Below the pieces are notes generated by a model. The model did no database searches. It had not been told where the DNA came from and saw nothing but the letters and a program-made list of their open reading frames with translations. From assembly GCA_024734495.1 (NCBI GenBank), contig JALMQS010000187.1, positions 8,233,055-8,297,054 on the forward strand: DNA of 64,000 nucleotides, in the 5' to 3' direction. Of this stretch, positions 21,474 through 33,700 are shown piece after piece. Made by a program: the position numbers and the translations under genes. How positions within the stretch are numbered: position 1 is the stretch's first letter; the number at the start of each line of letters is the position of its first letter. This DNA is from Forficula auricularia (lineage: Eukaryota; Arthropoda; Insecta; Dermaptera; Forficulidae).

Positions 21474-21634
21474 AGTATATTGTATGGCAAGGACATAAAG
21501 TCAGGAATGAGACATAAGGCGAGTACAGTGATTCATACTTGTATTCAGGTGAATGTATTATAAGCTCTCAGCTCGTGCCGCAACTCTCGCTTGGTAGATA
21601 TTTCTCACTTTACGTCCTTGCCATACAATATACT
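21474..21634. mobile_element. MITE, 161 bp
   Basis: Terminal inverted repeats of about 25 bp: GTATATTGTATGGCAAGGAC and its inverse at 21611-21633. The interior is unique. A degenerate relative of the end (TATATAGTATGACATGGGCA) lies just outside at 21434, possibly a partial second copy. Confidence 0.7.
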
Positions 21635-22261
21635 TTTATTTATTGATCTTCCTTCATTTTCAGCCATATTTATTTATTTCAATAAAATTCTTGTCTAGAT
21701 TTTATTTATTCTTCCGGGAAGAGTTAAGGTAAATTCATTGAGTTGAACACATTCTTGTATAATACTTTTATTAGATTGACAATTTAAATTCATTTAAAAC
21801 GGAATTTTAATCTGTCCTTTAAGGACGAACTCGGAAAAAAACTTTCTCGTTTTTCTTATTTATTTGTTTACATTCACCATAAGTATGATTGATTGGACAA
21901 TACTTTTTTACGATTTATTTTTTAGTTATATAATATTAACTAGTGCAAAACGCTAAGAAAAATATGTCGAGATTGTAATATGTATTAAAAATCAATATAC
22001 TGGGCAATTGTCATGCTAAATACCTCTCTGGGTTTCGATTTGGAATGGAATAAATTTTTATTTGTACCCCTCAACCTTTGTTCGAGACCTCATGTTATAT
22101 ACATGAATTTTATATTTCAATTATTTATTCTCTAATTTAATTAGGTTTTTTATTAAGTAATAAAAGATACTAAAACGTTATGATTTTAAAAAGAAATTGT
22201 GATTATTATTATTATGTAAGTAATGAAGCTATAGAAGCTTTTATTTTTGTGGTTAATTTGA

Positions 22262-22494
22262 TTAAAATTTGAATTAATTATAATGATTTATTGAACAAGA
22301 ACAAATAATACAATATAACTACGACGTTTCGATCGACTTATTCTGGGATCGTTTTCAAGTATGAACAGTGAGTACTTAAGAACGATCACAGAATAAGTCG
22401 ATCGAAACGTCGTAGTTATATTGTATTATTTTTCTTGTTCAATAAATCATTATAATTAATTATGTGTGATTACACTAAAAATTCAAATTTTATT
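22262..22494. mobile_element. Palindromic element, GACGTTTCGATCGACTTATT family
   Basis: The arms read GACGTTTCGATCGACTTATT on the left and its inverse on the right, and extend outward through TTATTGAACAAG to TAATTAATTATAAT. The spacer is short (TATGAACAGTGAGTA). It is the same family as the interrupted copy at 53555-54445. The CGAAACGTC end resembles the 3' half of a hammerhead core, but the CUGANGA half is degenerate. Confidence 0.65.
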
Positions 22495-24225
22495 ATGTAA
22501 GTAATAAATAATTGCGAAATTATCAAAACATTTTGATTTTTAAAGTTTGTTTAGAATTTCGAAATATTGATTGATTAGAAGAATGAGATTTTTTGAAAAT
22601 AATATTAATAAGGGAATTTTTAAATTTATTATTATTTTAAAAATGAATATTTTTATCCACCAACGAATCAAAATGTTTTCCCCGTAAACCTAACAAAGGA
22701 TTCCAGTACATTTTTATATGCTAATTACACTGATGAACAAATTCAAATTTTTTTGTCCCTTTGAACAAAAAATAGGTGATTATTTATAATTGGACCCCGC
22801 TGAATCTAAATCTGAAAGTAGAAATGCTGTATCACCTATCGTTTCCCGGGGATTTCATTTTAAGTTTTTAATAAAAATGTAATTCCTTGAAGTGGATAAT
22901 AAGTATTTTGGATGTTGGTTTGTGATTGAAAATGGTGGTGGGTGTATTCAGGGTATTCTCTCTTAGTGCTTTCTTTCTGAAATTGATTGAATTTAAAAAT
23001 AATCTACGTTACTGAATGCAAGTTAAAAAATGAATTAAAAAAATGCAAATAAAACAAAAAGGAGGGATATGTAAGTTTTCAATAATAGTAAGTTTTTGTT
23101 TTAAGAATTGTTAAATTTATTTATGTGAATTTATTATTTTACTTTGAGAATCAATAATTGAATTGTACAGTATCAAATGGGTTTATGAATAATATATATA
23201 TGTGACGATATTACACGCCTCGTGGACCAAAGGTATAATATTATCCGTTCTTCCGTCAGCTGGACCCCTCTTATAATTCAGGCACCAATCTTGGGATTTC
23301 CAGATGCACCTGTATGGAATTATCGGCGTCTAGCAGATTCGGCACGATGAAGTCCCAATTATTCCGTTCGCTTCCTTCCTGGTAGCGAGTTAGCTCCAAT
23401 TAATATATGCGTTGAGAAGTATGGAAAAAGTGATGATGTTTGCGAGCTCTTAGTAACGAATGTGTAATATCAAAATGTAGCATGTATGTAGCCTCTCTCT
23501 CTATAGATCAAGTTAGATGTTTCTCTTCTATAGCTCAAGTTCGAGAAGCTCTCTGTAAGAGTCCAGAGTTTAGAATGTTTTGCCTTGTTTTTGTCTCGTC
23601 ACAAAATCTCTACTTCTCCATCGACTGCTCAATTTCAAGTATTCAATTCTTTTTTTAAATCAAAATTATAAATTGTATTGTTTTTCCACTGAAATTCAAA
23701 CGGATTATTTAATAACTCTCTTTAAGACTCATTCAAACATGCAGTAATTCTCTCTTTCTATTTAAATTTAAATGTGAAGTTAATTTTAATATGAAATTTG
23801 TTAAGTAAATTATATATTTAGACCAACTTATTTTAAAAGAATTTTTTATCGGATTTATTTAATTAATAAAATATATTGATGTGAAAATTTTAATAAAATC
23901 TAAAAAATGAAATATAAAAATATTATTTTAACCCTTATTCTCCAACTCGCTCCCTTTTGCAATTTCATTATACAATATACCGATGGGTATATTGTATCCT
24001 TTTGTGATAATACTACGAAATTTTAAATTATTTTTAATTGTTTGCTCATGAAATAGGATTTAAATATTTAAGTAAATAACTATGAAATAGAAAAAAAATT
24101 ACAAAACATGTTTAGGGCCGATTTTGACTGTTCAATGAAGAAATTTCATGAAAAAAAGCAAAAAAACACGTTTTTACTAGCATTTTCGAAATTTCTTTCT
24201 TGAACACTGCGGTTTGTAATTGCTA
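22495..24225. other. No gene; GC-richer block at 23200-23650
   Basis: Mostly AT-rich. The block from about 23202 begins TGTGACGATATTACACGCC, an LTR-like start, and is clearly richer in GC, but I found no matching LTR end, target duplication or internal domain. The short open frame at 23440-23658 resembles nothing known. Confidence 0.4.
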
Positions 24226-24376
24226 GCAGAAATCTCTTCCCCTGAGGTTCCAACAATAGTCTGGCAACATGTTCTGTACCGATTTTACTGCATATCGTTT
24301 CTCCATGACAGAAATAACCTGGTGAAATCTCTCGCCGCATTCTTCACTAACCGCGCCCAAGTTAGGGGGAAAAAAG
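24226..24376 (-). pseudogene. Remnant of a transposon-associated protein (ERFHQ motif)
   Basis: The minus-strand frame reads PPNLGAVSEECGERFHQ, then a stretch with MEKRY and NMLPDYCW, until a stop near 24226. From memory, a block with the order FFP-N-G-SDEHGERFHQD-MEKRYQG-NMLADYCW occurs in many uncharacterised proteins scattered in arthropod genomes, usually multicopy and hence transposon-linked. Here only about 50 codons remain, with Asp-Glu-His changed to Glu-Glu-Cys. No start codon or flanking exon was seen. The biochemical function is unknown. Confidence 0.55.
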
Positions 24377-25190
24377 TCCAAATAATAATAATAATTTCAA
24401 ATATTGCTGTTATTTAATGGGACTCAAAAATAGGTCAAAATGGCCATTTTCGTCATTTTGACCGATAATATCTCAAAACTCTGACGTAGTAATCAGCGTA
24501 TAAAATACTAGAATCCAATTTTAGATTTACGGAGAGAACTTTTTGTTTAATTTTTGTCGAGCAGTATCATTAGACTAATAAAATTAAAAATCGAGAACGC
24601 TTGTTTTTTAGCGGTATTAGACTTAACAGATGGTGGTGTTTTTTGCTTTTTATTTTAAGAAAAGACTTTATTGACCTTATAATGTCAAAGATGACTTTTA
24701 CTTTTTAGTTCAAGGAAAGCGAATGCGAGGGTTGACACTAGCCTAACTAGGACAAGAGATAATATTCTCTATGTAAAGAATTATGAAGTACTAGAAAATA
24801 AATTGAAATCCTGAGCTATAAAATATCAACCCTATCGGCCTCTATGTTGCTGAGGCGTCTCGCCTACAAAAATAATATCTCGACACCTCCCTTGAGATGT
24901 AATCACAAAACATGTTTAGGTACTTTTTTATGATTACAAGATGGGGCTACTGACCCGTCTATTTGTCTGAGACCCACAGTGTGACTAACCTTTGCCTATG
25001 ATAAAAGTTGATTACTTTCCTTCAACATAAGTCTATTTAATTATCTACTTTTTATGGAGGAATAAATTTTAAGGGCTTTTCAAGACTTTCAAGAATAAAT
25101 TGGTCAGGCTGATAAAACGGAATAACGGTTCACAACCGGTGGTATGAGAATCACTATTGTGATACGCGAGAAATCTTTAGTTGTACATTA
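24377..25190. other. No gene seen
   Basis: AT-rich; contains ACAACCGGTGGTATGAGAATC near 25132 that resembles a decayed hAT-type terminus. Nothing else recognised. Confidence 0.4.
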
Positions 25191-25541
25191 GGGTGGTCCT
25201 TATTTTGGACATTTTCGAATTTTTACGCTGACAAGAGACTCACATGGTTCTAAATAAAAAAAAAATATTCCCCAAGTTTCAAGTCTCGATCTCAATTTTA
25301 CAGCGATGCAAGTTTTCCTTCTAAATAACATTGGGTTTTTGGAATTGAACGATCAATTTTTTATTGTGGCCAAAGTAATGGTTCAAAAATTTAAAACTCT
25401 GTATACTTTATTCTTATAATATTAGCTATCCCTCAGAATTTTTACAGATTTTTAGCTATTAAAATTTTGGAGTCTATAACTTACTAACACTAAGATATAG
25501 CAGTATTTTATCTATCTATAACTCCAAAATAAGGACCACCC
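25191..25541. mobile_element. MITE with TA target, 351 bp
   Basis: Terminal inverted repeats GGGTGGTCCTTATTTTGGA and its inverse, flanked by TA at 25189-25190 and 25542-25543. The interior has no coding frame. It sits 5 bp from the giant foldback element that follows. Confidence 0.8.
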
Positions 25542-25548
25542 TATTGTA

Positions 25549-26849
25549 CCGGGTGATTCAATAAGGGTGACGAGATACCGTATCTCAGGAACTAATAATC
25601 GTAGAAGTTTGGGAAAAAATCCTTCAGAGGAAATCGACCAAGAAAAATTGCTGGAAATATTTTTTAAGTTCATACGTCCACCGCTATGTGGCTAAATAGC
25701 TTCGATCGTATAAAAAATGCAATTTTCTCAAAAATTTTCCAATATAAGTTTAGAAATGAATACTCTCACGTTAATGCCACCATAATAGTCCATCTTTTTG
25801 ATAAATGAGTTTTTATTGTAGGACGTAAAATAAAGGCGGAGGGGATGCTAAACTTTTATGGACTGTAGTGTCTATAACTTAAGTTTGACTTAACGGAATT
25901 TTGATAACAAGGTCTGGTTCAAGAAAAGAAGGTTTGGTGAATAAAATAAAAAATCATCCATGCCATTCTAGTTCTTGCCGCCCTCGCTAATGGACGTGTT
26001 TTATAAAGTTAAGCGTTTTATTAATTTTGCTCCGAAATCTTAAATGGAACCGTATAATTATTTTAGTAGATTCAGAAAGTAGATCAAATTTGCAACAAAA
26101 TATGATCAAACCGCATGTCGATATCTTCTTTCGTTTAACAGTTATTGCCTAAAGAATATTTTATTAACGAATTTATTAAAGAAACAAAATAGGTAATTGA
26201 GTTTTCAATTTTTTTTTAAGTTTCATAGTCAAGCATGCCATGGAAAAATAAAAAAATAAAATAAGCAATAACTGTTAAACGAATGAAGATATCGACATGT
26301 GGTTTGAACATATTTTGTTGCAAATTTGATCTACTTTCTGAATCTACTAAAATAATTATACGGTTCCATTTAAGATTTTGGAGCAAAATTAATAAAACGT
26401 TTAACTTTATAAAACACACCCCTTAGCGAGGGCAGCAAGAACTAGATTGGCATAGATGTTTTTTTTATTTTATTCAACAAACCTTCCTTTCTTGAACCAG
26501 ACCTTGTTAACAAATTTCCGTTAAGTCAAACTTAAGTTATAGACACTAGAGTCCATAAAAGTTTAGCATCCCCTCCCGCCTTTATTTTACGTCCTACAAT
26601 AAAAAGTTATTTATCAAAAAGATGGACTATTATGGTGGCATTAACGTGAGAGTATTCTTTTTAAACTTATTTTGGAAAATTTTCGAGAAAATTGCATTTT
26701 TTATACGATCGAAGCTATTTAGCACCTAGCGGTGGACGTATGAGCTTAAAAAATACTTCCAGCAATTTTTCTTGGCCGATTTTTCCCAAACTTCTACGAT
26801 TATTAGCTCCTGAGATACGGTACCGCGTCACCCTTATTGAATCACACGG
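25549..26849. mobile_element. Giant foldback element, copy 2 (1301 bp, arms about 590-600 bp)
   Basis: The ends CCGGGTGATTCAATAAGGGT and its inverse are flanked by TA (25547-25548, 26850-26851). The left arm is 25549-26148 and the right arm 26264-26849, with high identity along the whole length by eye; the spacer is about 115 bp. The element is nearly all palindrome and encodes nothing. The copy at 15483-16379 shares the right arm, the ends and part of the spacer. Confidence 0.88.
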
Positions 26850-26955
26850 TACATATGGCATATACTCGTACATGTTTGATGTATTATTTATTTGAAAATA
26901 GAAAAGCTTGTCTTTATCTTCAGTTTAATATGAATACAATCTAATTAAAAAAAAT

Positions 26956-28174
26956 ATAAACTGCAACGGAACGTTGCTAAACTTTATCCAAATTCATTTG
27001 AAATATTAATATGTTTATTCCTTTATTATTAATCAGATATTACTTGCAATTTTCAGTTCATGTTGACTTTAATTCAAAAATAATGATCGATTCTCATTTA
27101 ACAGTCGAGGAATAACCATTCTACATTCGATTTTTGACATTTCGGTTATTATTGGGTAACCAATTGGTGAAGAAGTGGAGGAATCGACTTAAAATCAAAA
27201 ATAGCGATCGATTCTTATCTAATACTAGAGGAATAACAATTCTACATTAGATTTTTGACCCTTTGATTATTATTGGTAACCATTACTGAAGACATGGAGG
27301 AATCGACTTAAAATCAAAAATATCGATCGATTCTTATCTAATACTAGAGGAATAACCTTATTGCATTCCATCAATCAAGCTTGATTTGTTTACTAAAAAA
27401 GAATTTAGTCTTTTTGATTTTAAGTCGATTCTTCCACGTTTTCAGTAGAGGTTGCAATTAATAGTCAAAACATCAAAAATGGAATGCAATAAGGTTATTT
27501 TCCTCCATGTCTTCAACAATGGTTACCAATAATAATCGAAGCGTCAAAAATCTAATATAGAATGGTTATTCCTCAAGTACTAGATGAGAATCAATCGCTA
27601 TTTTTGATTTTAAGTCGATTCCTCTATGTCTTCAGCAATGGTTACTAATTAAAACGGAAACGTCAAAACCCCAATATAGAATGGTTATTCCTCAAGTACT
27701 AGATGAGAATCAATCGCTATTTTTGATTTTAAGTCGATTCCTCTATGTCTTCAGCAATGGTTACCAATAAAAACCGAAAAGTCAAAAATCCAATATAGGG
27801 TGGTTATTTCTCAAGTACTAGATGAGAATCAATCGCTATTTTTGATTTTAAGTCGATTCCTCTATGTCTTCAGCAATGGTTACCAATCAAAACCGAAACG
27901 TCAAAAATCCAATATAGGGTGGTTATTCCTCAAGTACTAGATGAGAATCAATCGCTATTTTTGGTTTTAAGTCGATTCCTCCATGTCCTCAGCAAAGGTA
28001 ATGGATAAGAAAACAACGCAGTTGCTATGGTTACTTATAAAACGTCCTCCCAAATTTTTAGCATTTCACAGAGTGAAGCCTATCCATTTTTCCTTAAGTT
28101 AGGTTAAATGAGCTATATTAAAAAGATCAAAAGAAGAAATTTTAAAGAATTTATAAAAGTACTATCTTACTCTA
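26956..28174. mobile_element. Foldback element with tandem arms, copy 2 (expanded)
   Basis: Same ends as 6341-7236. The right arm contains four tandem units of 119-120 bp beginning at 27561, 27681, 27801 and 27921 (GGTTATTCCTCAAGTACTAG), nearly identical to each other and more alike than to the left-arm units. The array has therefore expanded after the element arrived. The centre is near 27385. Confidence 0.8.
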
Positions 28175-28177
28175 GAG

Positions 28178-28372
28178 CAATGTTTCTCAAAGTGTGTTCC
28201 GCGGACCCTGGGGTTCCATGAAACCACGCCAAGGGTTCCGCGAAAAAAATTCACGGTAGGTGAAAAAGTTCTAGCGTTCAAAAGAAAAGTTAAATTTGGG
28301 ATTAGTTGTGGGAATCGCAAAGATCTCGAGTGTTCCAGCTATGAAGAACATTTTTGAAGAAGATCTAAATAT
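28178..28372 (+). mobile_element. hAT-like terminus and fragment
   Basis: Begins CAATGTTTCTCAAAGTGTG followed by TTCCGCGGACCC and GGGGTTCC, the composition and order typical of hAT ends (CAGTGTTTCTCAA). No right end of matching sequence was found nearby. Confidence 0.45.
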
Positions 28373-28732
28373 ATTCCATGTTAAGGCCTAATCATAGTAA
28401 CATTTAAAAATATATATTAAATTCTTTGAATTAATTTTAAATTTAATTTAAAGTTGTGGCATTTATCGAACCTCTAAGTTGAGTTAGAATAGATAGCAAG
28501 TGAGCTTATGGAATCTAAAAAAATATTTTTTTTCAAAATTCTAACATGACTTATATCAACAATCTCCAAAGATAATATGTGACAGAGCTAGTTTCAAAGT
28601 TAAAATCATCCTGTGAGCTACTTGTTACAAAAATTTACATTTAGAGAATTATATATATACGTACATTGTCCACCAAAGAATGCGACAAAATCCTTCAAAA
28701 TATTTAAAATTATATAGTTATAATAGCTGCAA

Positions 28733-28835
28733 GGCAGCGCCTTCGGCGGCTCCTCTTGCTATCCGGGGACACGCCCCCGGGCCCCCGCCCCCTCCCCACT
28801 ACGTCTCTGGGCCCTCATCTGAGCCCCCCTTTGGA
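28733..28835 (-). mobile_element. Truncated Helitron 3' end
   Basis: On the minus strand: GC-rich domain, hairpin (GAGCCGCC-GAA-GGCGCTGCC), then TTGCAGCTA, closely matching the 3' end of the complete Helitron at 10792-11816 (GGCCGCC hairpin, TTGCAGCTAG). Only about 100 bp are retained. Confidence 0.6.
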
Positions 28836-29304
28836 ATTTTATTTTAATCTTCGCTTTTTTTTGCAAATTTCATCGAATACGACATCATTTTTCAAATTTA
28901 ACATTAGATATTTAAAAATAGTACTCTTTTAGTTATATCCGATCTTTTATATTGAGAGTTGTTAGAAATGGATTAGTCCAGAAATTCTCAAATCATCTTT
29001 ATTTATTTATTTTTTGTATTATTTCTACTTTAATATTTCCTCAGCGAGAACAGTTTTTATTCGACTAAAACTCGTCTGGGCTTGTTTTCGACATGAATGA
29101 ATTGGAAGATATAATACCAGACAGGGACTTCAAACCTTCTATCAGCGCTCTTTTCGGAAAAATCATTCATTTTAGTTCCCCTTTGAAACAATTTTATTTA
29201 ATTTCGAGAACCAAATATACTTTTCAAAACAAAAAATGTTTTATATACAAATATTTGAAATAACGGATAATAATTTTAAAATTTAAATATCCTCCAGAAA
29301 TTTT

Positions 29305-29357
29305 GAAGTACCGATTGAGCTACCGATAGCTCGCGAGCGACGGGTTGGCAACCGCTG
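29305..29357 (-). mobile_element. hAT-type terminal inverted repeat
   Basis: On the minus strand it reads CAGCGGTTGCCAACCCGTCG followed by CTCGCGAGCT and a TACCGATAGCTC-like hairpin, a classic hAT end with subterminal repeats. No partner end was found. Confidence 0.5.
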
Positions 29358-29646
29358 AATTAGAGGTTCGATAAACGCCATAACTTTAAATTAAATTTAA
29401 AATTAATTCAAAGAATTTAATAGATATTTTTGAATTTTACTATGAATGGCCTTTAGCATGGAATGTTTATTTCATTCAGTAGTCAAATCATACGATGAAG
29501 ATGCACTTGGACTGAAATTTCTTAGCTAGTCCTATATGTTATATGCCAAAAGAGCTAAGTACCCAAAGGCTAACCAACAGTCTGTGTTACTTTTTGTCAT
29601 TTGGGCTCACTTAACTCAAAATGAAATTCAAAAATATCTAATCATC

Positions 29647-30726
29647 TTTGATACGGTCCTTCTTCATAAAATAAATATTTTTATTAATATTCATTTTTAG
29701 AGCTACTGGAAGGTTTTAGGATAGAGATAAGGAAGAAATTTTGTAGCTAGGAATGATTTATAATGTTACTTTTGAAAAACAAAATTTCTAATCTGTATGT
29801 AATGACAAATCTTATTTGTATGAACGGATAATTTTGTAGCCGTCAAATTTATAATTTTTATTGAGTCTATTATATTTTCTACTCTTGAGAAATGGAGCCT
29901 TCTTTGATACGGTCCTTCCTCTTAAAATAAATATTTTTATTAATATTCATTTTTAGAGCTACTGGAAGGTTTTAGGATAGAGAATAGGAAGAAATATTTG
30001 TAGCTAGGAATGATTTTTAATGTTACTTTTGAAAAAAATTTTTTTAAACTGTATGTAGTGACAAATCTTATTTGTATGTTCCTATTCACGTATATCTTTT
30101 TATACGTGATCGGATAATTTGTAGCCGTCAAAATTGTAATTTTATTGAGTCTATTATATTTTCTACTCTTGAGAAATGGAGCCTTTTTTGATATGGTCCT
30201 TCTTCTTAAAATAAATAATTTTATTAGTATTCATTTTTAGAGCTACTGGAAGGTTTTAGGATAGAGATTAGGAAGAAATATTTGTAGTTAGGAATGATTT
30301 TTAATGTTACTTTTGAAAATTATGTTTTTTTTAATTTTTATGTAGTGACAAATCTTATTTGTATGAACGGATAATTTTGTAGCCGCCAAATTTATAATTT
30401 TATTGAGTCTATTATATTTTCTACTCTTGAGAAATGGAGCCTTCTTTGATACGGTCCTTCCTCTTAAAATAAATATTTTTATTAGTATTCATTTTTAGAG
30501 CTACTGGAAGATTTTAGGATAGAGATTAGGAAGAAATATTTGTAGCTAGGAATGATTTTTAATGTTACTTTTGAAAAAAAAAAAATTTTAAACTGTATGT
30601 AGTGAAAAATCTTATTTGTATGTTCCTATTCACGTATATCTTTTTATACGTGATCGGATCATTTTGTAGCCGTCAAAATTGTAATTTTATTGAGTCTATT
30701 ATATTTTCTACTCTTGAGAAATGGAC
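29647..30726 (+). repeat. Alternating long/short tandem array, four units
   Basis: Units start with CTTTGATACGGTCCTTC (one with TTTTTGATATGGTCC) at about 29647, 29901, 30184 and 30443, with lengths of about 254, 283, 259 and 284 bp. The long units (second and fourth) carry an extra segment of about 26 bp with a small hairpin, CACGTAT...ATACGTG; the short ones lack it. The pattern short-long-short-long means the array grew by duplicating a two-unit block. No coding frame. Confidence 0.85.
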
Positions 30727-33700
30727 CCTTCAAAATGCTTTAACCTGAAAGAACTTAGGAATAAATAAAGTAATGTCGGGAGGATAATACAAGGATCGAT
30801 AAAATGAATACACCATAACAATTTTATTTTTTTCCATTTTATTGAATACCATCATAATACAATCTGTCAACAAAGTGATATGAAAGACGATTATAAAATA
30901 ATTATTTATAAATTATTTTGTATTAAAAATTGTATTTATATATAAAAAACGAAACAAAAATTAGAACTATTGAAATAATATTAAAAAACACATGTTTATA
31001 TAAAATCTCTGGCCAAGTACTCCGGATTATTTTCCGGAGTCCAATTTAGAAAATAATTAAAAAATAATGATTCTCTTTCCACATTCAAAAAATCTAAATA
31101 ATTTATTATTATTATTATTCTCTTTTTTTTATTACAACAGAATTCGTATTAAAAATAAAATAACATTCAATATTATTAATAATTGAGATAATTTATCATG
31201 CAATCCAATCTCGTTTTAATTCTTAATTTACCACAATAATAATAATAATACTTTTTTACTCAATAATAGTTCACAAACTTTAGTTATATCAATATAACAT
31301 GATTTCCCACCCAAATCTTAAAAATAATAAACTGTTGGCAACGAGGGGGCGGCCAATAAAATACACTTGCCTTGGTCAACAAACAACCAATTTACATTAA
31401 TCGATTAGCACAACAGTTTATTATACACTTCTTTATTTTTTAATTATTATTTCGTAAAATTGACCTGACTCTATGACTAGGCACACATAGTTTAACAAGA
31501 AAAAACGTTCTATATGGAAAAATAGAAACTTCTGATTAAATAATAATATGAAACAAAATATTCAAAGAGCATATAAGGACATCTGGACATACTATATTTA
31601 TTTATTTTTTTTTTTTTTTGTTTAGCTCATATTGAGTTACAAAACTAAACATATTCTTATTATAATTGTAACGGTATATTTTTATGGTATCTTTTTTCAT
31701 TTTTATCATTACAACATTTCAGTTTTTTTTTAGTATAAAAGGGTTTAACAGTTCAAATTGATTTGGAATGTGTAGTGAGTAAGTAGGAGCTTATTTCAGC
31801 TTCAAAACCAAGAAGAAGTAGATAGGAGAAGAATTTGAGAAAGAGAAATAGAAGAGAAGGGGGATTTGGTTCCAGGTCACTTCACTGGAGGTGAAAAGTA
31901 GTGATTGATGTGTCTTAGCAATTTCAACAATATCAAATTTGTATCAAGAGGGACTTTAACTTAATACTAAAATCGAAAATAATTACAAAAAATCTGGACA
32001 TCATTTCTCAATTCGAAATATTACTCTAAACAACCAACGGTTAAGGCGATCTAGAAAGATATCAATTCATTTTTTCTGTATAACATTTGATTTTTTTTTA
32101 AATAACAACTTTGAAAAAATTATCCTCTTCACTATTCAATAAGTAATAATCAATAATGATAATAATAATAATGATATAACGTTATTGTCCACTGTTATTC
32201 GAACAGTGATAACAGGTGGAATTCGAGACTTAATGCTAGAATCGAAATCAAAGGGGAGTTCCGTTTTGGCCAAGAGAGTACCTTCAAGCGGTTCTTTAGG
32301 GAAATGGTGCAGGTGTATGTGATAATGAAGATATGAATCCGTGTATCTGTGTGAATCTGGTCCAAAAAGAGAGAAAGGGCAGAGAAGGTAAAAGTGGAAG
32401 AGTGAATGAATGGTTTTCCTCAAATGGAAAACGAATATTTGTAATCTGGACTGAGAGCAATTTCAAGTTCATTTCAACAAGACTGTCGGGAAACAGAGTC
32501 GTTTCAATTATGCAAAACGGGAAACTTGACCATCGCAACATTTTTCAAGATTTTTTCTTTTTAAATATATATTAATCTTATAAATAGTTTAATAAAAAGT
32601 CCCAACAACCGCTTAAACAAACAAGTTACGTTTTTCTCATTTGTCAAAAAGGAAAATTAAATGGTTTCAACATTAATACATATATATTTATATATACATA
32701 TTTGTATATATTCCATATATGTTTTTTTTTTCATTTTGGCAATTGAAATTATATAAATATGTCATGAGGATTGTGTCCCTAGGTTTCTAAATCTTATAGT
32801 ATTTTTTTTTTTTTTGGATTTATTTTTTCGTAAAAAAAAGGTCAAGACCTCACTCCCATATATTTTGATACTTTCAGTCTTATGAGCGAAGTAGGCCTAA
32901 AAACAACACCACGCGTTTGTCTGGCCAGAACTGAATCCAAGAGACAAAGAATGGCAAGCTGACTGCATGCACAACTACCCACTACGGTCCTACTCAGCAA
33001 GATATGTCACACGAGCTACCAAACCACTAGACAATAAATATTACAAATAGTACAAAATATTGAATATATTTGAGTAAACAACAATTGATTCAGTTTTTCT
33101 TGCTTTTTTTTAATGATTAAATTCACAAAATGATTATTCTGTAAGTTTTTAATATATATATATTTTTAATTTTTTTTTTTTTTAGATTTTCTCAAATATT
33201 TTTTCAATTTTTATTTGTAAGTGACTTTATTTATATTCTAAAATCTAGACAGAGTATATTTTATGATTTTTTTTTTAAGTGTCTTTATATTATTTTTTAT
33301 ATTTTTATATTGACAAAAATGATTTCTCAACAGAGCTGCCAATCTCCCCCATTATCAGAGGAGGGCAGCGTCAACAAAATAATTCAACAAAAGGAATTTC
33401 CGTCCAGAAAGACGAAAGTGGCCGCCCCTAAGGATTCCAACTGAACTCCTTGGGGGAACGCCAGAGATCTCCCTGTTCTCCTCGTCCTCATCTGCTCTCA
33501 CAAATAACAAAAATATCTGTCTAAATATTAATAGTACTAAAACTACGATTATTCTTATAATATATTATTATTACTCTAGTTAATATCCTAGGAGACAAAG
33601 CTAATCTTTGCCACTGGTCAAATGATAATAAATATATATAGTATTTATGTATGATATAATTTATTGCAAAAATAATTAAATAAAAATCAAGGAATGCTAA

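Larger units (their letters stand above)
28373..29465. repeat. Region bounded by a 105-bp inverted repeat
   Basis: 28373-28477 recurs inverted at 29361-29465 (TTAAATTCTTTGAATTAATT; CGAACCTCTAA). Between the arms lie a Helitron 3' fragment (28733-28835) and an hAT-type end (29329-29357). The arms may be the ends of one foldback element that received the others. Confidence 0.6.

Noticed and set aside
22262..22494. Hammerhead core in the GACGTTTCGATCG palindromes (also 53555-54445)
   Set aside because: CGAAACGTC is present, but the CUGANGA half reads TTAAGAACGA or TTGAGAACGA; two or more core positions are wrong.
23202..23700. Solo LTR starting TGTGACGATATTACACG
   Set aside because: No matching CA end, no target duplication and no second copy in the window.
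29647..30726. CRISPR-like array
   Set aside because: Eukaryotic tandem repeat: units are over 250 bp, contiguous, with no short repeat/spacer alternation.
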